Positions 20,653 through 31,372 are shown, counted from the first letter of the stretch. The stretch is DNA of 64,000 bases from Bursaphelenchus xylophilus (GCA_904066235.2 CAJFCV020000003.1:10540001-10604000); one strand, 5' to 3'. Translations and numbers: made by a program. Notes: a model not told the origin generated them from the letters alone.

Positions 20653-21069
20653 TTGTAAAATAACGGAGGAAGTGTTTCAAGAGCGGCGGCCACACTTTTT
20701 TCTAAAATTTGGCCCTCACATTGCGCCTAGATCAGGGGCCAATGCGCTAACTGAAACTTGACTGAAAGTTGGCCTAAAAATGGTAGGGCGCAGCTGGGAA
20801 AACTTGCACGGGCGCAGCTCGCGTCTTGGGCGCAGCTCGAAAACAAGCTGAAACAGCTCCGGCGAGCTGCGAAAGCTTGTTTTTCGAGCTGCCCCCGAGA
20901 TGCGAGCTACGCCCGTGCAAGTTTTCCGAGCTGCGCCCTACCATTTTCAGCCAACTTTCAGTCAAGTTTCAGTTAGCGCATTGGCCCCTGATCTAGGCGC
21001 AATGTGAGGGCCAAATTTTAGAAAAAGTGTGGCCGCCGCTCTTGAAACACTTCCTCCGTTATTTTACAA
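20653..21069. repeat. family F: 417-bp near-perfect palindrome with GC-rich core
   Basis: TTGTAAAATAACGGAGGAAG at 20653 is mirrored by CTTCCTCCGTTATTTTACAA ending at 21069, and the two arms of about 208 bases match almost throughout. The centre (about 20861) is made of GCGCAGCTCG/CGAGCTGCG words. An extra partial arm just outside (20610-20650) shows local duplication. No coding capacity. Confidence 0.9.
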
Positions 21070-21664
21070 CATTAAAAGGAATTGAAAATCAAAATCTGTC
21101 GTGCCATTCCGCAAGTTGCGTGCCAGATCCCCATTTCCGATGACTTTTGGAAGTTGCGAATCCAATTTTTCATACAAACTCGATTACATCCCCCAAGGCC
21201 TGCTATTCGAATCTGATTTGCCGGAAGACGTGACTTGAACGAAAAACATTCTTTCGAACAGCAAATCGGAAGATGATTACATCTTCTGGCATTTGAACGT
21301 CTCTGCCAAATGCCAGAAGAGTCAAGAAAAAATGCATGACAAACTGGCAGAAATTAGAATCATGGAGCTCTTTTTGAGCGGATGATTATTGACTTCCGAC
21401 ATATTATAGTGGATGTCATTGGAATTTGCGACGGGAATTCGTTTTCGAATGTAATAACTAATAGTTTTTTGGAATGGCGGAGTGGTTCGAGGATGCGTAA
21501 GCAGGGGGAGTAATAAAAAAATGGAAATGCAGTGTACGAAAAATTGCTTCTTTGTACAACACTAACATCTCAATGTTCTAAACGATTTCACGGGGTTTAA
21601 AATTGCACGCGTGGGGAATTCCCAATGTCTAGGGACTTTAAAACTTTTTTCGAGCGTTTTAATT
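21070..21664. other. no gene recognised
   Basis: Moderately AT-rich. A short pair of CTTCTGGCATTTGAACG / CTGCCAAATGCCAGAAG inverted words occurs at about 21282-21318. TGGCGGAGTGG at about 21475 resembles a tRNA A box, but no tRNA fold follows. Confidence 0.3.
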
Positions 21665-21962
21665 GCCGTTCAAGAAGACCGAAACGTTCGTGGTTCCAAA
21701 AAGTCCAAAATTCCCAGAGAGATTTGAACTCCTTTAGAGCCGTTTTGCTCTTCGGTAGAAAGGAAGCGGAAGCTTACAATTAGTTCACTAAAAAGTCGGA
21801 CATTTTCGCCAACTTGCGACCGAAAAGCCTCGGTCGTTTCTGCAAAGCGCGAGCTAGAAATCTTGCATGTGCCTTCGAAAAATTTAATATGAAGTTGTAC
21901 CAAGTTTCATCAAAACCTGAGCGCCGCACTTCCAGTATTTGCCTTTGGAACATGGGGTTTAC
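21665..21962. repeat. family B fragment
   Basis: CGACCGAAAAGCCTCGGTCG, TTTCTGCAAAGCGCGAGCTAG and CCAAGTTTCATCAAAACCTG are the second-half blocks of family B. Confidence 0.6.
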
Positions 21963-22379
21963 AGTGTTTCAACGTCAGAGATTAAAAATGGGGACGGATA
22001 AGACTATAATTTCCCGCAAAAACCCAAGAAGAGTACGAAGTGAACTATGTATTAACCAGTAGGGGCAAACATAATTCATTTTTAATTTGTTGGTGTATAG
22101 AATATCATACCAAGAACATTCATAATAAAGATGCGACTCATAGATTTTTATAAAAATTTAGCCTAGGGCACATGTCAATTATTGAGAATGTTCGCTACGC
22201 GAGCAGAGAGAAAGGCGCATTTAGCTATACTTTTACAAATGTCGAATTAAAAATCAAGATTTTTAGTGAAAATGCTATCCATCACAGGAGAAACAGAACG
22301 CCAAAAATTATATTATACAATTTTCTACGGCCTAAAATACGACCAATTTTTAACAACTTTTGACAAAAAAACCACAGCT
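21963..22379. other. no feature recognised
   Basis: AT-rich sequence with no matched repeat and no credible exon. Confidence 0.3.
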
Positions 22380-22598
22380 CACGGCAACCGAAATAGAAGA
22401 AAAATATTTCCCGCCCACTTTTGAGTTCCGTCCAAACGAAGTGTCAAAATTGACAAAAGAAATAAAATAATTCCGAGAAAAACGTTTTTCGGTCGGAAAA
22501 TCCCACGAAAAATTCCTTTGTGACATTTCGTTTGATTTCAACCGATACAAAATGGGCGAAGTGTCGAAAGGAGCCAGGAAACACTTCGGGTTGCCGTG
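22380..22598 (-). mobile_element. family L miniature element, 219 bp, opposite orientation to 3790-4009
   Basis: Termini CACGGCAACC and GGTTGCCGTG, flanked by CAGCT on both sides (22375-22379 and 22599-22603). The interior is the reverse complement of the copy at 3790-4009, for example CGTTTTTCGGTCGGAAAATC and GAAATAAAATAATTCCGAG. Two independent 5-bp duplications fix the family boundaries. Confidence 0.85.
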
Positions 22599-22603
22599 CA
22601 GCT

Positions 22604-22994
22604 GTTTTTTTGAACTTGCCTATCAAATTCTGGCATGTGTCTTGGTAAACAGCAATCTTATTTTGCACCAAATTTTATGAAAATCTCAGCCTCGAAAATC
22701 AAGCGCTTTTCGGGTCTGCGAAGACAAAAATAGCCCAGAAACAGATAGTCAACATGCACTGGCGAGATTCCTCTTCAAATATTTTATTTATAAAAGCCAA
22801 AACCGAATAAAATATAAGCCCAAGAACATGTATAGACGGAGGCGCGGCCCCGGCAAATGTCATGCAGAAACGTTTAGCGGAGGAAACACAGCTGAATTAT
22901 TTATTTGGCAAGAATTGGGGCGCTGATTCTTCAAGAATCTTGGGCTCAAAGCACTTTGATTTTTCAGTTTGAGCATAATTTTTTTCTAGTAGTA
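22604..22994. other. no feature recognised
   Basis: Intergenic, AT-rich. The first 80 bases may be a worn family B end (CCAAATTTTATGAAAATCTC). Confidence 0.3.
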
Positions 22995-23137
22995 CAGTAG
23001 AACCTCTGCACAAAAACACCTCTTTATACCGAAGATTTTTTGGATGTCTCAAAAGTTAATTTCAGGCCAAAATAAACCTAATATAACAAAGTTAATTTTC
23101 GAACTGACCTGCGGTTCGTAGTACGGAGGTTTCGCTG
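22995..23137. mobile_element. family I miniature element, 143 bp, TA-flanked
   Basis: Starts CAGTAGAACCTCTGC after TA (22993-22994) and ends GGAGGTTTCGCTG before TA (23138-23139). The ends are imperfect inverted repeats. TA duplications and CAGT ends fit the Tc1/mariner/pogo group. The same termini recur at about 18.7, 31.2, 44.2 and 59.3 kb. Confidence 0.7.
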
Positions 23138-23139
23138 TA

Positions 23140-23835
23140 TTTGAGAACATTTAGAGTATTTAAAAAAAGCAAAAAACAAAAATTGCTTCCGTGTCGAACC
23201 CTTTGATGCCTGCTTTGTTTACAGCTCCCTGCGAAACCGGAAGACAACATGAAAACAAAGTAGAACTAGAAATAGACGTAGTACGTCAAATTGGCGACAA
23301 ATTTCACGGCTACTTTGCGATTCTGCTGGCTCAGTAGGCGGAGAATTAAAAACAATTTTGCCTCATAAAATATGATAAAAACAATTTGACGAGTTGTAGA
23401 ACTAATCATATCAGCAGAGGAAATTTAATGCTTAGATTTTGATGAAACATGGCGCAGATTTTACAGGAAATTTTTTATGATATTTGGGAGATTTTTCGCT
23501 TTTTTTACAAAAATAATAGAGACTTTGAGGTCAAAGGTTGGCAAAAAAATTCTCATATTTTTTTGCGCGGAGAGGGGTCGGAAAAAATTGCAATTTGTTT
23601 TTGATGCGATATGCATGTTTTTACAAAAAATTAATATTTTTCATATGAATAGATAATGAAATGTTTCGCTTTCTAACCACTCCCATATTTATTCTCTCGG
23701 CCAGAAAGATCGTTGAATATCTGGGCTGCGGTAGCAAAGCGCAAGCCAAATTTTTACGCAATTGATAAGTGGCAAATATAAAATACTTGGGCAAAATTTC
23801 AAGAAGACCTGAGAATAGCACTATGAGCAATTCGC
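23140..23835. repeat. no gene; family B copy from about 23420
   Basis: 23140-23400 is unassigned. From about 23420, TTAGATTTTGATGAAACATG, GACTTTGAGGTCAAAGGTTG, TATTCTCTCGGCCAGAAAG and GCAAAGCGCAAGCCAAATT are worn family B blocks. Confidence 0.5.
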
Positions 23836-25429
23836 TTGCAATTATTTATGATCTATAAAAGGTTTTACTTGGAAATTTGGACGTTTTCTACATTTTGAAG
23901 ACTACAAATTTTCCACAGAAAAGTTTTATGATACACCCACCACCTCGTGATATTATTAATATCCCAATCTAAAATTAAAAATTCTCGAACCTCCCGAAAT
24001 TTCGAATTTGAAATTAAAAATGCGACTAAGCAAACCGCCTCTCATTTATTGGCAAAACATGTGGCCAAAGATGAATATTCTCATCGGAATTTGTCAGAAC
24101 GCATCAAACCGCTCCCCCCGAAAATAATAGGCTTTCAATTTTCCGACCCTCAGGGCATGTTCGGTTCAGCGAATTCGCAAAACAGCCCGAGGTTGTAGGC
24201 TTGAGTTATTCCGGTGGCGGAGATTGGCTTTAATTTGGGCAATTGAAAAAGATAAACGATGAAGAGTGCCCGTGGGGAATCTGGCCTAAGCCGTTCGTCC
24301 TTTACGCCTCACGGAAACAGCTAATGCTGAGAGGTGTTTCAAGCGTCGAGAATTTAGAATTTGTACCGAGAAAAGTGGGGAATTTTGAGATTACGAATTT
24401 ACAAGTGAGTGCAGAGTTCAATGGGCGTATTTTGAGTTCAAAAACCGGTTACAGTTTATGCCGTTTACCTTCGGAATTTGGAAGAAAAACGCTTGCAACG
24501 ACGAAAGCGTCATTTTTTTTCAAATTTTGGCCAAGGGTACTGTATAGTCAACATAAAAACTTAAAAAAATTTAAGTTCAAAATATTCAGAGGTTTTTACG
24601 AGAGAGTATGCGAAATGCGGAGAGCCATATGACAATGAGAAAAAAAATTTTTGGCTGAAAATTATTTTTTTGAACCCATAGGCTCAATTTCTCACTGTAA
24701 GACAGTTTAAGGAACCTGAGCTACCCCGCGGCGTATTTTACCAAAAGTATTACTTTTTATCGTAAAAAATGTTAAACAGAGCTCGGAAAGTCCTAAAAGC
24801 CTCAATCAGTCAGCCTATGACATCAAATCAAAACAAAAAAAATTAAGCAAGGCTTCAAGAACTGTAATTTTTGGATTACGAATCTACAAGTGAGTACAGA
24901 GATTGAAGGGGGCGTTTTGAGTGTAAAAAATTATCCGATTAGGAAGCCCTACAAACTGTAAGTCAAAATACTCATGGCTAATACTCGGGGTTTCTCAAAT
25001 TTTGCACGTACGATTGGTATAGGCATATGAATTTACCGAAATCTAACCTCGCTTTTAAGGTTGCCCCAAAACCCGATTTAGAAGAAGCTTCATTTTGTAT
25101 GCCGTATTTTACCGAAATTATAATTTTTTATCCTCTTAAAAAGAGCTCAGAGAGTCTACAAGCCTCAATTTCACAGCCTATGACATCAAATTCAAGTAGA
25201 AAAAATCAAAAGAAAGCTTCAAAAAATGTCAATAAATCAAAGAATTAAACTGATTATCGCATTTTCGAGCCAAAGCCAACTAAAAACAATTTCGGGACCT
25301 TCGGTGTGGCCTAGAAAAGTTTTCCTTCGAAATGCGAAATGACTAAAAGGGATATGATTCAAGGCGTTTAATGAGATCAGCAGACATAATGAACGAAACT
25401 TTGAGATTGATTTGACATGTTAGCCATAT
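23836..25429. repeat. direct duplication of a 350-500 bp unit, unknown
   Basis: GATTACGAATTTACAAGTGAG (about 24392) recurs as GATTACGAATCTACAAGTGAG (about 24876). GAGCTCGGAAAGTCCTAAAAG (about 24780) recurs as GAGCTCAGAGAGTCTACAAG (about 25143), each followed by CAGCCTATGACATCAAAT. So 24390-24850 and 24875-25235 are diverged direct copies. A 129-codon open frame at 24243-24632 covers part of copy one, but it is not preserved in copy two and has no known motif. Confidence 0.55.
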
Positions 25430-25572
25430 GGGTCTAAACTAAGCGCTCGGCCTGGTCAAAAATAATTTGTCTCTGGCCGCTCTCTACGTTTCGCGTAGTA
25501 TTTCGTCGGCAAAGATGGTTAAATATTTTGGCTTTCTAAAGCGCAAGCTAAAATTTTTAGGGCTTGAGAATA
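25430..25572. repeat. family B fragment
   Basis: CTCTGGCCGCTCTCTACGTTTCGCGTAGTATTTCG-like blocks and AAAGCGCAAGCTAAAATTTTTAGG match the second half of family B. Confidence 0.5.
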
Positions 25573-25797
25573 CAGTGAAAGATCCAGTGACAAAAAACGT
25601 ACCATTTTACATCCGGGAAGTATCAAAAATCTAGCAAAATACCTCCCTCTCCAAGTTAAAAAACTCCGATTTCAATAGCGCGTCTTTCAAAACGGAGTTT
25701 TTTAATTGAAGAGGGAGGTATTTTGCTACATTTTTTGATACCTCCCGGATGCAAAATGGTACGTGTTTTGCCACTGGATCAGCACCGTCACGGCAGG
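25573..25797. mobile_element. family C palindromic element, diverged copy
   Basis: The arms read GATCCAGTGACAAAAAACGTACC...GTATCAAAAATCTAGC and their inverse, with CTCCCTCTCCAAGTTAAAAAAC / TTAATTGAAGAGGGAGG near the centre. A left TA at 25571-25572 is present; the right tip has drifted. Confidence 0.75.
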
Positions 25798-26459
25798 ATC
25801 GAAAGCTGTTGGCCCGGCCCTTTTTAAATTTTATCTGGTGCGGCCCTGAAGCCATGTTTTCTGGCATCCACTAAAGATTTTCTGAAGTCTAAAAATTGAG
25901 GAAGTCGTCGAAATTGGCCTTGTTAAGAAATGTTTACGCGACATTTTCAACATTAACTGTAACACAGCAAGTTGTTTGGGTTAGCCAAAAATGGGAGTAT
26001 TTTAAAAAATACGCACCTCATTGCATATTTTTAACCCATAAAATTGTAATTACAAGCTGTTTTGGGCACGACACCAGTCTCGCAAAATCGTGATGTGTAC
26101 ATTAAGTGGCAATTACAAAAAGTTCATCTATGTAAAGTTGGTATAAATATTCTACTACAACTACAACATAGAGCTAATATATATTTATCGGGGTTTGCAA
26201 ACGGAATGCTAGAAAAATGGGAATAGAAGTGACGTCAGAGTCACGAGAAAGATTCGACAAACTGTAGATTAATATGCCATTGAAGTGTCGTACTTGTAGT
26301 AATGCGAAGAAGGGAACAAATAGAAAGAGTTTGCAGGGAAAATGTTTATTGTATAGATGAGAATAAGGCTAAAACAGTGGCGAATGTTATACATAAAGAC
26401 CTCTTAAAATGGATGATAAAAAATCTCGAAAAATCTCAAGATTTCGCGAGGATAAAGAG
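25798..26459. other. no gene recognised
   Basis: AT-rich. An open frame from 26302 (MRRREQIERVCRENVY) looks protein-like at first, but it runs into family B sequence and has no known motif. Confidence 0.3.
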
Positions 26460-27185
26460 GGACATTTACAGAAGAAACGCCTCCAATTTTGACAAAATTT
26501 GGGACAAGTTTATGTTAATTTTTTCTGAAAATAAGACATACTCGAGACTCCAAGCTCGCGCTTTGCAAAAACAACCAAGGTTTTTAGGTCAGAAGTAGAC
26601 ATGGCTCTCGGGCCGGGCCGGCCCGGGCCGGCCTGGGCCGGGCCGTGGGCCGGGCCAAAATTTCGGCCCGTCGGCCCGATTTCAGATCGGCCGGGCCGGC
26701 CGGACCATTTCCGGCCCGTCGGCCGGGCCGTCGGCCGGGCCGGCTTTTCGGCCCGGCCCGGAATATTTAAAATCCAGAATCTTGAAGCGAAAATTGGGTT
26801 TGATAATGAAAATAAACGCAATGTCAAGACACAATTGGTTTTTTTTAAGGTATTTTTGTTTTTAGATAGCTATGGGACACAGTATTTATCCATTTCACAT
26901 GATGATAGAAAAAAATTTGGTCATAAGGAGTTTTAGGAGTTAGACTTGGGGAGACTTTCGTTTCAATGGGCCGGCCCGGGCCGGCCCAGGCCGGGCCGAA
27001 GCAAATTTAAAACGGGCCGGGCCGGGCCGACGGAAAATTTGAAACGGGCCGGGCCGGCCGGAACCCTTCAGGCCGACGGGCCGGGCCGAGATTTTCGGCC
27101 CGGGCCGGCCGACGAGCCATGTCTAGTCAGAAGCTTGCAAAAATTTGGGATTCGAGACCTTTTCGAAATTTTCATGATAAAAAAA
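26460..27185. repeat. family B copy split by a family E element
   Basis: AACGCCTCCAATTTTGACAA, GAGACTCCAAGCTCGCGCTTTGC and CCAAGGTTTTTAGGTCAGAAG lead into the insertion. GTCAGAAGCTTGCAAAAATTTG resumes after it. Removing the insert and one copy of the 8-bp duplication restores family B order. Confidence 0.65.
26596..27125. mobile_element. family E GC-rich element, 530 bp, 8-bp target duplication (hAT-like)
   Basis: The ends TAGACATGGCTC and GAGCCATGTCTA are perfect 12-bp inverted repeats. The direct repeat GTCAGAAG flanks them (26588-26595 and 27126-27133). Each end carries about 160 bp of GGGCCGGGCCGGCC-type words. The middle (about 26765-26965) is ordinary AT-rich DNA without transposase. 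An 8-bp duplication is characteristic of hAT elements, so a non-autonomous hAT is my inference. The long open frames across it are a by-product of the GC words. Confidence 0.85.
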
Positions 27186-28104
27186 ATAACAGCATTTTCA
27201 AAGCGAAAAAAAATCGCTTGCAAAAGATATAAATGTATCATTAACCATTGTTTTTTCTTCTAGGTTTGCAGCCCGTATTGTAAAAAAAATTCGTGAGGAA
27301 TTACAGTCCATTGCACAGTAATTCAGACCCTTCCAAAAAGCTCAAACGATCTCAAAAGTTGTCCTAATTGAGCGCGCCTACCCTAAAACGTCGCGAAAAA
27401 AACTGGCCTACAGCATGACGGGTTTCCATCCTGTCTACATGATACTTTGCTTTTTACATCGTTTGCACGCAATAGAATGTCAAATCGGCGCGGGTTAGCG
27501 GGCATCCGCTCCAGAACAGATGAGGTCAAATTGGGCTTCCGTTCGGCGCCCAAACTTTTGGCCAAAGCGGAGATTGTTTTCGGCGCCACGAATTGAATAT
27601 TTATACAAACAACGTTGTATGTGATAGACGCCGGGAAGAGGGGGATTAAAGAGCCGGTAATGAGAAATACCTAGTGCAGGTGGAGGGGAATGCCTGAGGG
27701 GAGGAAAAGTCGAGTACTACTCGGCTTTTTACTCGGCCTGGCATACAAAACGAGAAACGTGAAGAGAATAGAATAGAAGGGTAAAGTAATGGGGAAACAA
27801 GTGGAAACAAGTTTGCAAAAGTTTAGTAAAAATACGCCTGCTAATTCCAGCCATAAAAATTGATTAAAAAGCGTGACAAAACGACCAAAAATTTGTTTGT
27901 TATAGAAGAGCTTTGTAGACTGGAGCTTGTCTTTTACAGAAGAACTGTTTTTGAGCTTCTTAGAAAGTGATGGGCCCAGATTTTGACTTAACTAGGAACA
28001 AATGAAAACAAAAATCTTATAAGGAAGTAGTTGACATGGCGCAGACAGACTAAAGAAAATAAAAAATAAAAATCCGCTCAAATTTACGGAAAAAAATTCT
28101 CCGG
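27186..28104. other. no confident gene
   Basis: A 68-codon minus-strand frame at 27383-27589 (MAPKTISALAKSLGAER) has a less AT-biased composition and could be an exon. I see no motif or splice partners. The rest is intergenic. Confidence 0.3.
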
Positions 28105-28555
28105 ATTAGTAGTTCGTTCGTAAAGTCGTTGGAGTAATTTTTGGCGCTTGCACTATGTAGAAAAAGTTAGAGTCCAAGCGACACCCAAAAAAGTTTATTG
28201 CACGGTGCAAAAAGCAAGAAATTTCGTAGTGAAAAGAAAACTTGTTTTTTCATAGTGCATGTCGCAGAAATCACTCAAGGACTTTCCAAAGACCGCCGAG
28301 ATTTTTTGATCGGAAATTGAAAAAAAAATTCAGAATTCTTTTTTCGATTTTCGGTCTAAAAATTTCAGGTTCAACCACTACTAGAATGTAAAATTTTTCC
28401 TCAAAAAAATCAGATTTTTCCGAGCGGAAACAAAAAAGTTATTGGCGAAAACCGTTTTTCGTCTAGCCACTCTCCTCATTTCACGCGCTCTCTCAAAACC
28501 AAAACTTACCGGCCCTCAATTAAAACACATTTTCCCCCAAATTGAGTCTAATGAT
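28105..28555. repeat. degenerate family D followed by a B-like segment
   Basis: GTAAAGTCGTTGGAGTAATTTTTGGCG with GCACGGTGCAAAAAGC and CATAGTGCATGTCGC (28120-28270) is family D. CGAGATTTTTTGATCGG to CACTCTCCTCATTTCACGC (28300-28495) is a divergent B-type block, also seen at about 34.5 and 48.5 kb. Confidence 0.55.
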
Positions 28556-28693
28556 CTAGTGGCAAAAGCCATGATTATCCGAAAAAATTGTTTATAATCC
28601 CAACAAAGGTGTAGGTGTGAGGGGAATTGTAATCCCCTCTTGCCTCGTATTAATTGAGCCCTTCATTATTACGTGACTTCTTCATGGCATTAT

Positions 28694-28832
28694 CAGTCTG
28701 TCGGGAAAATAATGAGCGTTCTGTCGCATCGAAAATCACAATGCTGTCGAGAAAATGACTTCTTTTTGCGGTAAAATTAAATCAGTTTTTACTTTAGCGA
28801 TCGATTGCGCTCATTATTTTCCCGACAGACTG
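28694..28832. mobile_element. family A element, copy 3, 139 bp
   Basis: CAGTCTGTCGGGAAAATAATG and its inverse close the element. The flanks CATTAT and ATAATG are themselves mirror images, consistent with TA on each side of a TCAGTCTG tip. Confidence 0.85.
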
Positions 28833-30435
28833 ATAATGTCCATTACCGTATTTTTCCAAGAAAAAACACAATTTTTCCGTTAATCAGTGCGAAATGGAAC
28901 GGAAGCGAAATTACAGCGCTATTATCTCCAGCGTTTCGGGGGCGGAGTGATGAACTTTTCAACTTGATTTTGCAAAAATATTCCACTGAAAGACAGAAAT
29001 TTACCTTTCAGTAAAAATTTTATAATTCAAAATATGGAATTTTCGGGAAGCCTTCGTCTCTTCAGATTCCCGTTTCCTAATCCATCTTATCGGGGAGCGA
29101 AAAAAACCCGGCAATAAAAATAAAATCCATGAAGCCATAATCTATTTCGAAGGAATTGGGAGATTCAAAAGAAATGGATAATTGCTTTAGTACATGGCCT
29201 TATGCAACGCAATGGACACTTCTCGGAGGGCCTCTGAGAATACCAGAGCGTATGGCAAAGCAACAAAATTTAACGAAAATATGAACGTCATGTTTTAGCG
29301 AGCCCTTGGTAATTCAGAAACTGGCCTCTTTGAGCGTTCTCACTGTACGCTTCCAGACAGGAGAAAATATTAAATTAGAGATTAAGTTCCTTCTTCCTGC
29401 GGATTGAGATCTTATTTCGATCTCTTGGATAATATGGATTAAGATTACATCACCTTGTCAGTCTGTCGGGAAAATAGTGAGTGCAATGTCGCTGCGCACG
29501 TCAAGATTTTGCGCTCAAAGGGTTATCTTTCAACACGAAAGTTGGCATTCTGTTCCCGCTTGTGAAAGTGTCCAAAAAATCCGTCTCAATGACGTTTTTT
29601 TTGGATGAAGTCAGAGGAAAGGCGAAATATTGCGCAAAATGAAGAGATTTTCTATCTCGAAACTGGCTCATTTGATTTTTTTCGTTTTAGACTCAAAAAA
29701 TCCGCCTTGTTCCAGACTATGTTTCCACGAAACTTCAAATAGGGGCGAGGGAAAATCTTAGAGAAATCCTCGAAATCGCAACATTTTTTAGGCGTTGTTA
29801 GTTTAGGCTTCAAACAGATAGAAGACGACCGATTTTTTATATGAAATATATATGTTCAGGTTAAGCAGGAGCCCAGCTTCAAATTTATGTATGCAATAAC
29901 CCCATTCTACCCCATCTTCATCGTGTAATCAGGCTATCTTTGGAGCAAAAAATTGTCTTTGAGATCAAACAGAATGCCAAGAATTTTTCATTGCTTGAGC
30001 GCTTTTGTTTTATTTTTTCTTGACGTGCTGCGCCTATCGCTTCTGCGATTTTGGATGCGACACAGTGCTCATTATTTTCCGGACAAAAAGATATGAGATG
30101 AGATTTTCCCGACAAAAAGATATGTGATGATATCAAAAATTAATAAAATTCAAATCAAAAGAAATAACACGACTTTTCGCAGACTTTCATGCAAGAAAGC
30201 TTTCTTAATTGTTTCTTTTTTGAGAAATTTTACACTGCCGATATCTCATAATAGAAAGAGAAGTGAATCATTCAAGAATAAATAGATTTTTAATGGGACT
30301 ATTCTTGAAACAAACATTACAATAGAAAATCTGCAAAAAAATCCTTTTAAAGCGAAAAATGTCTATAGAAAAATATAATAATTGCAGAAGCAGCGCAAGT
30401 AATTTTTTGGGCGGAATGAACATCTATACAACGAA
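28833..30435. other. no gene; family A ends at 29459 and 30060-30098
   Basis: 29459 begins CAGTCTGTCGGGAAAATAGTG, and 30060-30098 ends CAGTGCTCATTATTTTCCGGAC. They could be the two ends of one 640-bp longer relative of family A or two unrelated fragments. Nothing coding lies between. The rest is unassigned AT-rich DNA. Confidence 0.35.
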
Positions 30436-30902
30436 AAACTTTTACCAGAGTCTTATCTTTGCGTTTGACCAAAAACGGATACCTTTGTCGTACTTTAAAA
30501 TTTAGAAAAATGGTTTGATCTACCGTCATGTTCTGTACACAGAGCTGCAAGAGAGCAAAAAGTTCTTTGTTATACTAGTCCGTTTGCAAAGTCGCTGGAG
30601 TGATTTTGGCGACATGCACTGTGCAAAAACAAAAGATCACTTTGCACTGTGCAATTTCTGGCTTTTTGCACTATGCAATAGACATTTTTGGGCTGTCGCT
30701 AGCAGCTTAACTTTTTCTGTGCCTGTCGCAAAAATCACCCGAGCGACTTTGCGAATGAACTAGTATAACAAAGAACTTTTTGGTCTCTTTTAGTTCGTTG
30801 TACAGAACATGACGGTAATCCAAAACATTTCCTAACTTCTAAAGCATGACAACAGTAACCTTTTTTGTCAAACGCAAAGTAAAAACCGTTATTTGGAAGA
30901 TT
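30436..30902. repeat. large palindrome (family I type) with a family D element at its exact centre
   Basis: The left arm 30436-30574 (ATCTTTGCGTTTGACC, ACCGTCATGTTCTGTAC, AAAAAGTTCTTTGT) is mirrored by the right arm 30764-30902 (ACAAAGAACTTTTT, GTACAGAACATGACGGT, GTCAAACGCAAAGT). The right arm includes GTTCGTTGTACAGA, the family I signature. Confidence 0.8.
30575..30763. mobile_element. family D miniature element, 189 bp
   Basis: The ends CTAGTCCGTTTGCAAAGTCGC and GCGACTTTGCGAATGAACTAG are inverted repeats. The inner arms are GGAGTGATTTTGGCGAC / GTCGCAAAAATCACCC, with a GCACTGTGCAA core. It is flanked by TA on each side (30573-30574, 30764-30765). Related copies or fragments lie at about 8.1, 28.1, 33.4, 40.8, 42.0 and 46.7 kb. 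Confidence 0.8.
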
Positions 30903-31037
30903 CTGGAACCAAAAAAAGTCTGAAGTTAATCATGGAGGTGTTTTCAATTACTCACAAAAATTTTGCGCTTTTGGACTGTGAACGGCACGCGACAATAGCA
31001 CCTGTCGAATATGTAGAAACAAATTTGACAGACAGAG

Positions 31038-31130
31038 GAAGTACTCTATTGTTTTAAAGATCGGTTAAGAAGTACTCTATTGTCTTAAAGATCGGTGAAG
31101 AAGTACTCTATTGTCTTAAAGATTGGGGAA
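31038..31130 (+). repeat. three tandem 31-bp units
   Basis: GAAGTACTCTATTGTYTTAA plus AGATYGGKGAA is repeated at 31038, 31069 and 31100 with few changes. No gene is associated. Confidence 0.85.
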
Positions 31131-31206
31131 TATCTCGGACGCGCGTGCAGATATCATCTTATTATTTAGATGATAAAATTTGTTGGGGATTAAACTTGGC
31201 CAATGC

Positions 31207-31372
31207 ATTCATTGTGCAGAGGTCTTACTATTATAAACGATAGACGGGGTCTGTTATACGATAGTTTATTTAGGCCAAAGAAAGATAAGATTTGCTCTTG
31301 GGGCCTCAAAAATTGTTCGCTATAGACAGTGTTTGCTATCAGAGAATTCGTTCTACAGAGGTTCTACTATAC
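31207..31372. mobile_element. family I element
   Basis: GTGCAGAGGTCTTACTATTAT at the left and GTTCTACAGAGGTTCTACTAT at the right are family I-type ends. The interior has TATAAACGATAGACGG and GTTCGCTATAGACAG. Confidence 0.5.

Noticed and set aside
21475..21500. TGGCGGAGTGG as a possible tRNA gene
   Set aside because: Only an A-box match; no anticodon arm, T-arm or B box follows.
26510..27263. GC-rich open frames of about 105 codons on both strands, Pro/Gly/Arg-rich
   Set aside because: They sit in family E GGGCCGGGCC words and continue into unrelated DNA; no conserved protein.
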